A stretch of 64,000 nt of DNA from Coriobacterium glomerans PW2 (lineage in GTDB: Bacteria > Actinomycetota > Coriobacteriia > Coriobacteriales > Coriobacteriaceae). Where the stretch lies: assembly GCF_000195315.1 (NCBI RefSeq), contig NC_015389.1, positions 558,001 through 622,000 on the forward strand, in the 5' to 3' direction. The notes beneath the pieces are model-generated. The model did no database searches. It was not told where the DNA came from and was given only the letters and a program-made list of their open reading frames with translations. A program made the translations under genes and the position numbers. Numbering within the stretch: the first letter of the stretch is position 1; each line of letters begins with the position of its first letter. Shown piece by piece: positions 7,951-18,123 of this stretch.

Positions 7951-8019
7951 CACCCGAAGACTACGAGCAAACGCGGCGGCCGCGCCGCTATCGATACGGC
8001 TACAGCTTGAGGAGAACAC

Positions 8020-9138
8020 ATGTCTGAGATATCCGAGATGACACGCGACAAGTGGATCATGAGCACGTTTCCCGAATGGGGCACCTGGCTCACCGAGGAG
8101 ATCGATCGCACCGAGGTCGAGCCCGGGTCGGTCTCGATGTGGTGGTTGGGCTGCACCGGCATCTGGATGAAGACGCCGGGCGACGCGAACATCACCATCG
8201 ATCTGTGGAGCGGTAACGGCAAGCGGACGCACGGAAACGGCAAGATGGCCGTCGGGCACCAGATGGCGAACATGGCCGGTGTTCGCGACATGCAGCCGAA
8301 CCTGCGCGCCATTCCGTTTGTGATCGACCCGTTCGCCGTCGAGCACGTCGACGCCGTGCTCGCGACCCACTATCACCAAGACCATATGAGCAAGGAGTTC
8401 GCCGCCCACGTCGTGCGCAGCGCGATGATGACGCGCGACGAGAGCGCAACCGAGATCCCGGTTCCCTTCGTGGGACCGCAGAAGTCGGTCGACACGTGGG
8501 TCAGATGGGGGGTCCCGCAGGAGCGCTGCATCGTCGTTCATCCGGGAGACGTCATACGCATCAAGGACCTCGAGATAGTGGTCCTCGACTCGTTCGACCG
8601 CACGTGCATCACCACGACGGACTCCACCGGAGCGGACCGCGAGGAACTCCGGGGGGTCTGTCCGATGGATATGGATGAGAAGGCCGTGAACTACCTGATC
8701 CGCACGCCCGGTGGCAACATCTACCACAGCGGTGACTCGCATTATTCGATCCGCTTCGCCGCGCACGGCAAGCAGATCGCGCGCGACTACGGCGGCGTGG
8801 ACGTGGCATTCGGCTCCTACGGATGCAATCCGGTGGGGATGCAGGACAAGATGGAGTCCGGGGACATCCTGCGCATGGCCGAGGGCCTCAAGGCCAAGGT
8901 CGTCATCCCCATCCACTACGACGTGTGGACGAACTTCCAGGCCGACCTCGAGGAGATCAAGGTCCTGTGGCAGATGCGCCGCGACCGCCTGGACTACAGC
9001 TTTCATCCATTTTTCTGGGAGGTGGGGGGTCACTATACCTACCCCGCGGACAGGGATCGCCTGGCGTATCACCATGACCGTGGGTTCCACGACTGCTTCG
9101 AGCACGAGCCCAACGTGCCGTTTCCCAGCGTCTTGTAG
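8020..9138 (+). CDS. ulaG: UlaG-type L-ascorbate-6-phosphate lactonase
   Basis: A 372-residue metallo-beta-lactamase-fold enzyme expected to open the lactone ring of L-ascorbate 6-phosphate to 3-keto-L-gulonate 6-phosphate in the cytosol. The metal motif THYHQDH (HxHxDH, residues 116-122) and later ligands in GDSHYS and VIPIHYD are present. Length is close to E. coli UlaG (354 aa). GAGGAG precedes ATG 8020. It follows the FG-GAP-like gene by 69 bases. The acting substrate depends on what the PTS imports. Confidence 0.9.
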   Translation: MSEISEMTRDKWIMSTFPEWGTWLTEEIDRTEVEPGSVSMWWLGCTGIWMKTPGDANITIDLWSGNGKRTHGNGKMAVGHQMANMAGVRDMQPNLRAIPFVIDPFAVEHVDAVLATHYHQDHMSKEFAAHVVRSAMMTRDESATEIPVPFVGPQKSVDTWVRWGVPQERCIVVHPGDVIRIKDLEIVVLDSFDRTCITTTDSTGADREELRGVCPMDMDEKAVNYLIRTPGGNIYHSGDSHYSIRFAAHGKQIARDYGGVDVAFGSYGCNPVGMQDKMESGDILRMAEGLKAKVVIPIHYDVWTNFQADLEEIKVLWQMRRDRLDYSFHPFFWEVGGHYTYPADRDRLAYHHDRGFHDCFEHEPNVPFPSVL

Positions 9139-9230
9139 CTCGGAAGGCGCCTGTGCGCGGCTCGCCGCCCGCGCGATCGGGGCCAGAGGATGCGCGGGCT
9201 GCCCGCCCGCATCGAGATACAGGAGGAACC

Positions 9231-10127
9231 ATGGATCCGGAGTATGTACTCGGCATGTACGAGAAGGCCGTGCCGGCATCGCTGGGGTGGCCCGCCCGGC
9301 TGCGCGTCGCGCGCGAGAGCGGCTTTGACTACGTGGAGATCAGCATCGACGAGTCCGATGAGCGTCTGGCCCGTCTGCGATGGAGCGCCGATGAGCGGCG
9401 CGCGCTGGCCCGCGCGGTCAGCGAGACGGCCACGCCGGTCAGCTCGATGTGCCTGTCCGCGCATCGTCGCTATCCGCTGGGAGCCCGTGCGCGCTCCGTG
9501 CGCGCCCGCTCGCTCGATATCATGGCTCGCGCGATCGATCTCGCCTGCGATCTGGGCGTCCGCACGATCCAGCTCGCGGGCTACGACGTCTACTATGAGC
9601 CCTCCGATACCGGTACGCGAAAGCGCTTCGCCGAGAATCTCGCGCGCGTCGCGGAGATGGCGGCGCGCTCCGGGGTCCTGCTCGGTTTCGAGACGATGGA
9701 GACGCCGTTCATGGACACCGTCGAGAAGGCGATGAGGTATGTGCACGAGATCGGGAGCCCCTATCTGGGGGTCTATCCGGATATCGGCAATCTCACGAAC
9801 GCCTCGCTGCGCTCTGGTTCGCCGGTGGCCGACGACATAGCGACCGGCGGCGGGCGCATCATCGCGTGCCACTGCAAGGAGACCGTTGCGGGAGCCTATA
9901 GGGAGATCGCGTTCGGCGAGGGCACCACGGACTACGACGGCGCCCTCGCCGCTCTCGTCGAACAAGGGGTTAGAAGATTTGTGGCCGAGTTCTGGTACGT
10001 CGGATCCGAGAGATGGCGCCAGGAGACGTCCGCGGCGGCGGCATTCGTGCGCGCCAGAATCGAGGCGGCTCTGATCGGCCGGGGTCTCAGCCGACCGCCA
10101 GCTGCGTCATGCGCTCGGACGTCTTGA
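9231..10127 (+). CDS. ulaE: UlaE-type L-xylulose/L-ribulose-5-phosphate 3-epimerase
   Basis: A 298-residue TIM-barrel sugar-phosphate epimerase (SgaU/UlaE). The four metal-site residues appear in order: Glu in GFETMETPFMD, Asp in VYPDIGNLTN, His in IIACHCKET and Glu in FVAEFWY. AGGAGGAACC directly precedes ATG 9231. It closes the operon; its last 41 bases overlap the convergent PocR-type regulator gene. UlaD (decarboxylase) and UlaF (4-epimerase) homologues are absent from the window. Confidence 0.9.
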   Translation: MDPEYVLGMYEKAVPASLGWPARLRVARESGFDYVEISIDESDERLARLRWSADERRALARAVSETATPVSSMCLSAHRRYPLGARARSVRARSLDIMARAIDLACDLGVRTIQLAGYDVYYEPSDTGTRKRFAENLARVAEMAARSGVLLGFETMETPFMDTVEKAMRYVHEIGSPYLGVYPDIGNLTNASLRSGSPVADDIATGGGRIIACHCKETVAGAYREIAFGEGTTDYDGALAALVEQGVRRFVAEFWYVGSERWRQETSAAAAFVRARIEAALIGRGLSRPPAASCARTS

Positions 10128-11133
10128 CGGCGAAGCGGCGGTACTCGCCCGGCGTGAGGTTGGTCGCCGCCTTGAAGCGCTGAATGAAGTAGCTGGGGCA
10201 GGCGTATCCCAGATAGAAGCTGATATCGGCGACGCTCAGATCGGTTTTTCGGAGCAGATCCTTGCCCCAGGTTATCTTGATCTCATGGATGAAGACCGAA
10301 TAGGGCCTCCCCATGGCGCGCGCGAAGAGCCTGCTGAAATAGCAGGTGCTCAGATGGCACAGATCGGCGAGAAACGGCAGCTTGGGATTCTCGTCGAAGT
10401 TCTCCATGATATAGGTGAGCGCCGGCTTGAGCGCGGGGAAATGCACGAGCGTCTCGGTGAAGTCGAATCTCGTGAGGTGCTCATCAGGCGATCGCTCACG
10501 CGAGCCGGTCTGGGCGATCGCGGCGGGGTCGTTGCGCGACCATCGCTGCGCGGGAGCCTCGAAACCCCTGTCGAACGGAGCGAGGCCGCGAAAGCCGTCA
10601 GTCCCTCGCGCCGCACCCGCCTGGCGCTCGGCCATGCTGAACAGCGACGTCAGCGTGCCCACGAGGTGAAGCAGAAACAATGAGACCTTGATGACCTCGT
10701 CTTGATCGATGATGGGCAGCATGCCGTAGTAGCGCGCGAACTCGGCGCTCGGCAGCTGGGAGAGCTGGGAGACCACGCGCTCCGGCCGGCAGCCTCCGCC
10801 GGAATCTCTGAGCTTGAACTCCCCGGCGAGTATCGCGCCCAGGTAGCTGCCCTCCCAGACGATCGGCACGGCGATCTCGGCGATGTCGAAATGGCAGCGG
10901 TAGATGTAGGGCACGCCGAGGCGCATCGCCTCGATGCCGCCGCGGGAGTCGCACTTCTCGCATCGCCGGCACAGCTCGGGATCCTCCCGGACCCTCTCGC
11001 AGAAGGCGGTCCTGCCGCTGTGCTTGTCCACCGGATGGCCGAAGCAGTCCACGATCAGTATCGCCATGTTGAAGAGGTTTGCCATATCATCTTGCAGCGC
11101 GACCAGTTGCTTGAGGTAGTTCCCATTCTCCAT
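10087..11133 (-). CDS. PocR-domain AraC-family regulator of the glycerol/DHA operon
   Basis: A 348-residue regulator. The N-terminal half (about 20-165) is a PocR sensory domain with its cysteine cluster (FCERVREDPELCRRCEKCD) and the HFDIAEIAVPI block; the C-terminal 100 residues are an AraC-type double HTH (LCHLSTCYFSRLFARAMG and LGYACPSYFIQRFKAATNLTP). ATG 11133 (MENGNYLKQL) is chosen because the PocR domain starts there; the frame upstream to 11370 is unrelated sequence. It diverges from gldA with 239 bp between starts. PocR domains are linked to propanediol/glycerol metabolism, so activation of the gldA-dha operon by a C3 compound is a reasonable inference. Confidence 0.9.
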   Translation of the reverse strand: MENGNYLKQLVALQDDMANLFNMAILIVDCFGHPVDKHSGRTAFCERVREDPELCRRCEKCDSRGGIEAMRLGVPYIYRCHFDIAEIAVPIVWEGSYLGAILAGEFKLRDSGGGCRPERVVSQLSQLPSAEFARYYGMLPIIDQDEVIKVSLFLLHLVGTLTSLFSMAERQAGAARGTDGFRGLAPFDRGFEAPAQRWSRNDPAAIAQTGSRERSPDEHLTRFDFTETLVHFPALKPALTYIMENFDENPKLPFLADLCHLSTCYFSRLFARAMGRPYSVFIHEIKITWGKDLLRKTDLSVADISFYLGYACPSYFIQRFKAATNLTPGEYRRFAVKTSERMTQLAVG

Positions 11134-11256
11134 AGCGACACCCTGCTTTCGACGTGCACGACAAGATCGTTCCACTTTCAAGGACGATAGCATAAAGACG
11201 ATACTTCTTGCGCGACTATTAGATTCATGCGGTATATAGCGCATTCGGGGTATCTC

Positions 11257-11262
11257 TATAAT
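11257..11262 (+). promoter_or_regulatory. -10 TATAAT of the gldA-dha operon, no -35
   Basis: A perfect TATAAT lies 111 bases before the gldA start. The bases 17 upstream bear no resemblance to TTGACA, as expected for an activator-dependent promoter. GACGATA repeats at 11183-11189 and 11197-11203 (14-bp period) lie about 60-75 bases upstream and could be activator half-sites. Confidence 0.45.
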
Positions 11263-11292
11263 GGGATGCAATCCGAGATTCGACTCGGACGA

Positions 11293-11330
11293 TCTTTGGC
11301 GTGCGGAGGGCTCTTTGGCGCGCGAAGGGC
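11293..11330 (+). repeat. Two tandem 19-bp repeats in the gldA leader
   Basis: TCTTTGGCGTGCGGAGGGC (11293-11311) is followed directly by TCTTTGGCGCGCGAAGGGC (11312-11330), 17 of 19 identical. They lie between the -10 element and the gldA ribosome site, so they would be in the mRNA leader. Confidence 0.55.
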
Positions 11331-11372
11331 TCCCGGAAGGCGAAATACGAAACGAAACGGGAGGCAACAACG

Positions 11373-12512
11373 ATGAGAAAAGCTTTTATCTGCCCGACGA
11401 AATACGTGCAGGGTGAAGACGAACTGCTCAACCTGGGCTACTTCGTCACAACGTTCGGCAAGAAGGGCCTGGTCATCATCGACCAAGAGGTCTACGACAT
11501 CGTCAAACCGAAGCTCGAGCAGACCAAGAAGAATTTCGATATCGATCTGTACATCGGCATCTTCAACGGCGAGTGCTCCCGCGAGGAGATCGCCAGGTTG
11601 AAGAAGGTCTCGGCTGACGAGTCGTGCGACTGCACGATCGGAATCGGCGGAGGCAAGACGCTCGACACCGCGAAATGCGTCGCCGAGGGCGAAGCGCTCA
11701 TCATCTGCCCCACGATTGCCGCGACCGATGCGCCGACGAGCCACTCCGCCGTGGTCTATCATGAGGACGGCACGTTCGACGACTACTTCTACTTCAAGCA
11801 GAGCCCCTCGGTCATCCTGATCGACACCACGACCATCGCGGGGGCCCCGGTGCGCTTTCTCGTCTCGGGCATGGGCGACGCGCTGGCGACCTATTTCGAG
11901 GCGCGCAACACGTTCCGCGCCAACGCGAACGTCAACGCGGGTCTTCCCTGCGGATACCTCACCAAGCAGACCGCACCGGCCAAGTCCACCTTGAGCGCTC
12001 AGGTGCTCGCGCACGCGTGCTATCGCAACCTGCTCGAATACGGCGAGCAGGCACGGGACGCCAACGCGCGCCATGTCGTGACGCCCGCGCTCGAGGCGAT
12101 CATCGAGACGAACATCCTGCTGTCCGGACTCGGTTTCGAATCCGGTGGTCTGTCGGCGGCTCACGCGATCTATGACGGATTCACGATCTACAAGGGATCC
12201 AAGCACATGTACCACGGCGAGGAGGTCGCCTTCGGCACGCTCGCCATGCTCGTCATGCAAGGTGCCGAGCAAAGCGAGATCAAAGAGGTCCTCGACTTCT
12301 GCCTGGCGGTCGGTCTGCCCGTCACGCTCGCCGACATCGGCGCCGAGTCGATCACCGACGATGAGCTGCTGGCCGTCGCCGAGAAGGCGTGCATACCCGA
12401 GGAATCGGTGCACTCCATCCCGTTCGCGGTCGATCCCCTGATGGTCAAGAACGCCATCATCGCAGCCGATGAGATCGGGAAGAACTATCGGGAGCACGGC
12501 CGTCTGGCCTGA
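11373..12512 (+). CDS. gldA: Glycerol dehydrogenase
   Basis: A 379-residue NAD-dependent, zinc-containing dehydrogenase converting glycerol to dihydroxyacetone. It shows the GIGGGKTLDTAK nucleotide loop and zinc ligands in order: Asp in SGMGDALATYFEA, His in GLSAAHAIYDGF and His in MYHGEEVAFG. Length is close to E. coli GldA (367 aa). GGGAGGCAACAACG precedes ATG 11373. It is the first gene of an operon with the PTS-dependent dihydroxyacetone kinase, which consumes its product. Confidence 0.95.
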   Translation: MRKAFICPTKYVQGEDELLNLGYFVTTFGKKGLVIIDQEVYDIVKPKLEQTKKNFDIDLYIGIFNGECSREEIARLKKVSADESCDCTIGIGGGKTLDTAKCVAEGEALIICPTIAATDAPTSHSAVVYHEDGTFDDYFYFKQSPSVILIDTTTIAGAPVRFLVSGMGDALATYFEARNTFRANANVNAGLPCGYLTKQTAPAKSTLSAQVLAHACYRNLLEYGEQARDANARHVVTPALEAIIETNILLSGLGFESGGLSAAHAIYDGFTIYKGSKHMYHGEEVAFGTLAMLVMQGAEQSEIKEVLDFCLAVGLPVTLADIGAESITDDELLAVAEKACIPEESVHSIPFAVDPLMVKNAIIAADEIGKNYREHGRLA

Positions 12513-12527
12513 GTGCGATCGCTTGTG

Positions 12528-12552
12528 GCACGGGGCCCGCGGGGCCCCGTGC
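12528..12552 (+). other. Intercistronic hairpin between gldA and dhaK
   Basis: GCACGGGGCCC (12528-12538) pairs with GGGCCCCGTGC (12542-12552), an 11-bp G/C stem with a 3-nt loop. No T-tract follows, so it is more likely an mRNA stability or processing element than a terminator. Confidence 0.5.
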
Positions 12553-12572
12553 TCATGAAAGGAGAGCAGAAC

Positions 12573-13568
<996 letters not shown>

Positions 13569-13620
13569 GTCTGCAGGGCTCGGCAGCGCTTCTTACACGC
13601 GATGAGAAAGCGAGGCCTCT

Positions 13621-14565
13621 ATGGCTATGGAGGAACTGAAGTTTCAATCAGCAAATGGGAGCCATCAGATCTGCGCATGGATCTACACCCCCTTGGGCGA
13701 GCCGCGCGGCATCATCCAGCTCATTCACGGCATGGGCGAGCACTCAAGGCGCTACATGCATATGATCGGTTCATTTTTGGAGGCGGGATTCGTCGTCGCG
13801 GCCGACGATCATCTGGCGCACGGCAAGACCGGCATCGAGAACGCCGGGTTGGGCAATCCGGGCACGCACGGATCCGACGGATACCTCGCGTATCTGCGCG
13901 ATGAGAGGACCCTGCACGATGAGGCGCTCCGCCGCGTCCCCGATGTCCCGTATTTCCTGTTCGGGCACAGCTGGGGCTCTATGATCGCACGGGAGTACGC
14001 GGCGAGGTACGGCGAGGATCTTCTCGGCGTGATGCTGTGCGGCGTCGTCTCGCAGTTCGCGGGCTTCGAGCGGATGGTCGAGATCGAGCCGCGGATCGCC
14101 GCGGATGCCGACGCCGACGGCGAGCGCTCGGCAGAGGAGTACTTCAAGATCGCGTTCAGCGATGCGAACGATCGCTTCGGGGCCGACGAGGGTCCGAACG
14201 CCTGGATCGCGTCGGATCCCGAGGTCGTCGCGGATCACGGCGCAGATCCCTTCAATTCATTCGACCTGACGGTGCAGTTCGCCTATGACGCGGTTCAGCT
14301 CTATCGGTCTATCAGCGACCCGGCGTGGGCCGAGCGCGTCGACACGCGGATACCGTTTCATCTGATATCAGGCGATCAGGATCCGACGACGAACTTCGGC
14401 GAGGGGCTCTTCCATACGGTGAACGCCTTGGCTGAGTCCGGCCACCAGGTCTCATCTCGCGTCTATCCGGGCTATCGCCATGAGATCCAAAACGAGCGGT
14501 CCATTCGCGCGGACGTGGAGGGCGATCTCATCGGTTTCGTGGAGGGCGTTCTCGCATCCGAATAG
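13621..14565 (+). CDS. Monoacylglycerol-lipase-like alpha/beta hydrolase
   Basis: A 314-residue cytosolic alpha/beta hydrolase of the Hydrolase_4 (serine aminopeptidase S33 / monoacylglycerol lipase) family. The oxyanion-type HGMGEHSRRY motif (36-45), nucleophile elbow FGHSWGS (Ser117), acidic GDQDPTT and a late His in GYRHEI make a complete triad. No signal peptide is seen. It sits between dhaK and dhaL in the same orientation, 52 bases after dhaK, which suggests release of glycerol from monoacylglycerol or another glycerol ester to feed GldA and the DHA kinase. Substrate is inferred from context; a lysophospholipase-type esterase is an alternative. Confidence 0.85.
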   Translation: MAMEELKFQSANGSHQICAWIYTPLGEPRGIIQLIHGMGEHSRRYMHMIGSFLEAGFVVAADDHLAHGKTGIENAGLGNPGTHGSDGYLAYLRDERTLHDEALRRVPDVPYFLFGHSWGSMIAREYAARYGEDLLGVMLCGVVSQFAGFERMVEIEPRIAADADADGERSAEEYFKIAFSDANDRFGADEGPNAWIASDPEVVADHGADPFNSFDLTVQFAYDAVQLYRSISDPAWAERVDTRIPFHLISGDQDPTTNFGEGLFHTVNALAESGHQVSSRVYPGYRHEIQNERSIRADVEGDLIGFVEGVLASE

Positions 14566-14581
14566 AGTATGCTGTCAGACA

Positions 14582-14600
14582 GGTGCAAAGCCTTTGCACC
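14582..14600. promoter_or_regulatory. Inverted repeat upstream of dhaL
   Basis: GGTGCAAAG (14582-14590), one base, then CTTTGCACC (14592-14600) form a 9-bp perfect dyad. A T-rich run (GGATTTTTGTTT) starts ten bases later, too far for a classical terminator. It may be an operator or a partial attenuator between the hydrolase and dhaL. Confidence 0.4.
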
Positions 14601-14637
14601 ATGCTTTCTGGATTTTTGTTTCTGAGGAGGATCAGCT

Positions 14638-15282
14638 GTGAACGTGAACCAGTTTTCCGATGTTCTGCGCTGCATGAACACGGTCATCGCCGAGCACAAG
14701 GATGAGCTGTCCGAGCTCGATGCCGCCATCGGCGACGGAGACCACGGCGCGAACATGGCGCGCGGCTTCTCGCTGATCGTTCAGGATCTGGATGACAAGG
14801 AGTACGCCGGCATCGGCGAGCTGCTGAGCGCTGAGGGCATGGTGCTGCTCTCGAATGTCGGCGGCGCATCGGGGCCGCTGTACGGGACGCTGCTCATCCA
14901 GATGGGCGCTCCGCTCAAGGGCTGCGCGGACGCTGATGGCGCTCTGCTCGCCGATGCGTTTCACGCCGGAGTGCTCGCGGTGCACAACTTGGGCAAGGCC
15001 GAGATCGGTGACAAGACCATGTACGACGTGCTCGCCCCCGTCGACGATCTTCTCGCCGGATGGCGCGGTGAGGGCGAAGGCCGCCACGCCAGCGCTGCCG
15101 AGGTGATCGCGCTGGCAGAGGAGAAGTGCGAGTCCACGCGCGACATGCTCGCGAAGAAGGGCCGCGCGAGCTATCTGAAGGAGCGCAGCATCGGCCACCT
15201 CGACCCGGGCGCCCGCTCGTGCTCCCTGCTCATCGAGGTCATGTGCCAGCAGCTCGAGAAGAAGGAGGCCGCGCATGCCTAG
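14638..15282 (+). CDS. dhaL: Dihydroxyacetone kinase subunit DhaL
   Basis: The 214-residue ADP-binding subunit of the PTS-dependent dihydroxyacetone kinase, phosphorylating DHA to DHAP with ADP re-phosphorylated by DhaM. The nucleotide/magnesium loop AAIGDGDHGANM (29-40) and the NVGGASGPLYG block are characteristic. The start is GTG 14638 with GAGGAGG at 14624-14630, a 7-base spacing. Its 3' end overlaps dhaM by 8 bases. Confidence 0.95.
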   Translation: MNVNQFSDVLRCMNTVIAEHKDELSELDAAIGDGDHGANMARGFSLIVQDLDDKEYAGIGELLSAEGMVLLSNVGGASGPLYGTLLIQMGAPLKGCADADGALLADAFHAGVLAVHNLGKAEIGDKTMYDVLAPVDDLLAGWRGEGEGRHASAAEVIALAEEKCESTRDMLAKKGRASYLKERSIGHLDPGARSCSLLIEVMCQQLEKKEAAHA

Positions 15283-15655
15283 CATCGTGGTGGTCTCCCA
15301 CAGCGAGAAGGTAGCCGAGGGCGTCGTCGAGATCGCCTCGCAGATGGCACCGAGCGTGCGCATGGTCGCCGCCGGCGGGACCGGGGACGGGCGCATCGGT
15401 ACCGCCGCCGACAGGATCGTCGCGGCGGTCGAGCAAGCTTGGGCAGATGACGGCGTGGTTCTTCTCTACGATCTCGGCTCGGCGGGTATGAACATCCAGG
15501 TCGCCATGAGTCTCATGGGCGACAGGGCCTCGAAGATGAAGGTTCTGAAGATCCCGCTCGTCGAGGGCGCGCTCGTCACGGCAACCTATGTGGAGGGCGG
15601 TACCGCTCTCGATGAGATCGAGGGCAAGACCGCCGATATGGTGATGGAGAAGTAG
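15275..15655 (+). CDS. dhaM: DhaM, PTS phosphocarrier of dihydroxyacetone kinase
   Basis: A 126-residue, single-domain EIIA of the mannose family that transfers phosphate from HPr to DhaL-bound ADP; His9 in VVVSHSEKVAEG is the phosphorylation site. It lacks the HPr and EI-like domains of E. coli DhaM, as is usual in Gram-positive bacteria. Translational overlap with dhaL (15275-15282) supports a fixed stoichiometry. Confidence 0.94.
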   Translation: MPSIVVVSHSEKVAEGVVEIASQMAPSVRMVAAGGTGDGRIGTAADRIVAAVEQAWADDGVVLLYDLGSAGMNIQVAMSLMGDRASKMKVLKIPLVEGALVTATYVEGGTALDEIEGKTADMVMEK

Positions 15656-15751
15656 CGAGAGATGCAACGCGAGGCATAGCGAGCGCGTCGCATCCGCTGA
15701 GTGCGCTCGGTTGGATGAGCGCACCGGATGCGTTCGCGCTGCGATCGAGTA

Positions 15752-15785
15752 CGACACTCATCTCTGTCTTCAGAGATGAGTGTCG
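15752..15785. other. Strong 15-bp hairpin between dhaM and the glycyl radical enzyme gene
   Basis: CGACACTCATCTCTG (15752-15766) and CAGAGATGAGTGTCG (15771-15785) pair perfectly with a TCTT loop. It lies 97 bases after dhaM and 20 bases before the downstream start. No T-tract follows. Its position inside the frame extended to 15715 argues against that longer start. Confidence 0.6.
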
Positions 15786-15804
15786 CCGTATCAGGGGGGT
15801 CGAC

Positions 15805-18123
15805 ATGCTCACCGATCGGACACGTGCGATAAAGGAGCGTCTCTTTGCGGGGAGACGACGGGTTTCGCTTGAACGCGCCCGGCTTCTCACCGAGTCGTAC
15901 CGCCGCACGGAAGGTGAGCCCGTCATCATTCGGCGCGCGAAAGCGCTTCGTCACGTGCTTGCCAACCACGAGATCGTGATCGATGATCTCGATCTGCTGG
16001 TGGGCAATCGCAGCGCCTCTCCGCGGGCGGGCGTGCTCTCGCCGGAGATGTCGCCCTACTGGATCTTCCGCGAACTTGATGGGTTCCCCACGCGACCGCA
16101 GGATCCCTTCGAGATATCAGAGCGGGCGGCGTCGTTCTATCGAGATGAGCTGTACGATTACTGGAAGGGCAGATCTCTCAACGACTTCTACGTCGAGCAT
16201 CTGGATGATTCGGTCGCCGCTGGCGAGCGCGATGGCGTGTTCTCGATCGCACAGACCGACAAGGGACAAGGGCACATCATCTGCGATTTTTCCGAGATCC
16301 TCACACGCGGATATGGAGGCGTCCTCACCGAGGCGAGCGGGCTGCTCGCGCGCGATCCAGAAAACGCATTTCTTCGCGCTGCGGTGATCTGCCTTGAAGC
16401 GGTGATCGCCTACGTGCGCCGTTACGAGCGCGAGGTGATCGACATGTCCGGCCGAGCTGCTTCCACCCGGGCCCGCGAACTCGCGCGGATCGCCGAGATA
16501 TTGCATCGCATCTCCACCGAGCCCGCGCGAGATCTCTACGACGCCCTGCAGCTCGTGTGGCTCACCGAGGTGGCCCTTCAGCACGAGAGCAACGCGAGTT
16601 CGCTGTCGCTCGGTCGAGCCGACCAGTATCTGTGGCCCTTCTATGAGTCCAGCGTCGCGAACGGCGAGTCGCCCGACTTCATCAGGGAGCTCATCCAGTG
16701 CTTCTACCTCAAGACCAACTCGATCGTCGCCATTCGCTCGACGAGCAGCGCTTCGTTTTTCGCCGGGTTCCCCATCGGATTCAACCTGGTGGTCGGCGGG
16801 GTGGACGACCAAGGGCGGGATTGCGCAAACGAGCTCTCGGACCTGCTGCTTGACGTCCAACGGGATACACGTCTGCCGCAGCCCAATCTCTCGGTGCGCA
16901 TCCATGCGCATACGCCGCCGGAGCTGTATCGTCGGACATGCGAGATCATTCGGCTGGGTGACGGGCTGCCACAGGTGTTCAACGACGAGGTGAACATCGA
17001 CGCCTTTGTGAGACGCGGCATCGCGCTGCGAGACGCGCGCGACTACGGCGTGGTGGGCTGTGTCGAGCTGTCTATCCCGGGCAGGATGTACGGACTGCAC
17101 GACATCTCGATGTTCAACATGGTCCGCTGCCTTGAGCTGACCATCGAGGAGAACCCCGACGGGTTTGCCGACTTCGAGGCGCTCGTCGAGGCGCTCAAGA
17201 ATACGATCAGTGACTACGTGCGGCTCATGGTTCGTGGTTGCAACACGTGCGATCTGGCGCATCGCGAGACATCGCCGACGCCTTTGCTCTCATGTCTCGT
17301 CCGCGATTCGCTCAAGAAGGGACGCGACATCACTTCGGGCGGCGCGCGCTACAACCCCTCCGGCGTCCAGGGTGTCGGCACGGCGAATCTGGCCGATGCG
17401 CTCATGGTCATGAAGCGCGCCGTGTTCGGGGAGGGGGAGCACGGCGAGCGCATCGAGCCGGTCATCTCCTACGGGGGACTCCTGAAGCTGCTGAGGGATG
17501 ATTGGAAGGGCACCGAGGGCGAGACCTGGCGACAGAGGTTCATCAACCGCTATCCGAAGTACGGCAACGATATCGACGAGGTCGATCGGATAGGTGCCGA
17601 GCTTCTGGCGTTCTACGCCACCGAGGTCGCGCGGCATTCCAATGTGCGCGGCGGCACCTTCCAGCCAGGTAGCTACACCGTGTCGGCCCATATTCCGCTC
17701 GGTGCGGCATGCGGCGCCACACCCGACGGACGCCGCGCCGGCGAGCAGCTCGCCGACGGCGGGCTGTCGCCCATGGTGGGCAGAGACCGACACGGACCCA
17801 CAGCGAGTCTGCGCTCGGTCAGCAAGCTCGAAAACGAGCTCGATTCGAATGGAAGCCTGCTCAACGTCAAGTTCTCTCCCGCGACGCTCAGCGGCGAGAC
17901 GGGTCTCGAGAAACTCGAGGCCTACCTGAAGGCGTTTTCGCGCCTTCGGATCCAGCACATACAGTTCAATGTCGTAGATCGCGCCACGCTGGAGGACGCG
18001 CAGCGCCATCCCGATCGCCACCGCGACCTCGTGGTGCGCGTGGCAGGCTACAGCGCCATGTTCTGCGAGCTTTCGCAGGCGATACAAGATGACATCATCG
18101 CGCGCACCGAGCATGTGCTCTGA
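15805..18123 (+). CDS. Glycyl radical enzyme (PflD/dehydratase-like)
   Basis: A 772-residue glycyl radical enzyme. Cys419 and Glu421 in VVGCVELSIPG give the CxE active-site signature of dehydratases and other non-PFL members (pyruvate formate-lyase has two adjacent Cys). Gly748 in VRVAGYSAMF is the radical site, 25 residues from the C-terminus. AGGGGGG precedes ATG 15805. It overlaps the gene of its activase. Closest in context to E. coli pflD, which also sits near gldA. A glycerol/diol dehydratase is possible, but no 1,3-propanediol dehydrogenase or aldehyde dehydrogenase is in the window, so the substrate is open. Confidence 0.9.
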   Translation: MLTDRTRAIKERLFAGRRRVSLERARLLTESYRRTEGEPVIIRRAKALRHVLANHEIVIDDLDLLVGNRSASPRAGVLSPEMSPYWIFRELDGFPTRPQDPFEISERAASFYRDELYDYWKGRSLNDFYVEHLDDSVAAGERDGVFSIAQTDKGQGHIICDFSEILTRGYGGVLTEASGLLARDPENAFLRAAVICLEAVIAYVRRYEREVIDMSGRAASTRARELARIAEILHRISTEPARDLYDALQLVWLTEVALQHESNASSLSLGRADQYLWPFYESSVANGESPDFIRELIQCFYLKTNSIVAIRSTSSASFFAGFPIGFNLVVGGVDDQGRDCANELSDLLLDVQRDTRLPQPNLSVRIHAHTPPELYRRTCEIIRLGDGLPQVFNDEVNIDAFVRRGIALRDARDYGVVGCVELSIPGRMYGLHDISMFNMVRCLELTIEENPDGFADFEALVEALKNTISDYVRLMVRGCNTCDLAHRETSPTPLLSCLVRDSLKKGRDITSGGARYNPSGVQGVGTANLADALMVMKRAVFGEGEHGERIEPVISYGGLLKLLRDDWKGTEGETWRQRFINRYPKYGNDIDEVDRIGAELLAFYATEVARHSNVRGGTFQPGSYTVSAHIPLGAACGATPDGRRAGEQLADGGLSPMVGRDRHGPTASLRSVSKLENELDSNGSLLNVKFSPATLSGETGLEKLEAYLKAFSRLRIQHIQFNVVDRATLEDAQRHPDRHRDLVVRVAGYSAMFCELSQAIQDDIIARTEHVL

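Noticed and set aside
7798-9279. Long minus-strand frame opposite ulaG
   Set aside because: It mirrors the codon positions of the UlaG-type gene, lacks a ribosome site and has no recognisable domain.
15715-15804. Upstream start for the glycyl radical enzyme at 15715
   Set aside because: It would place a perfect 15-bp hairpin inside the coding region, lacks a ribosome site, and adds residues without family match.
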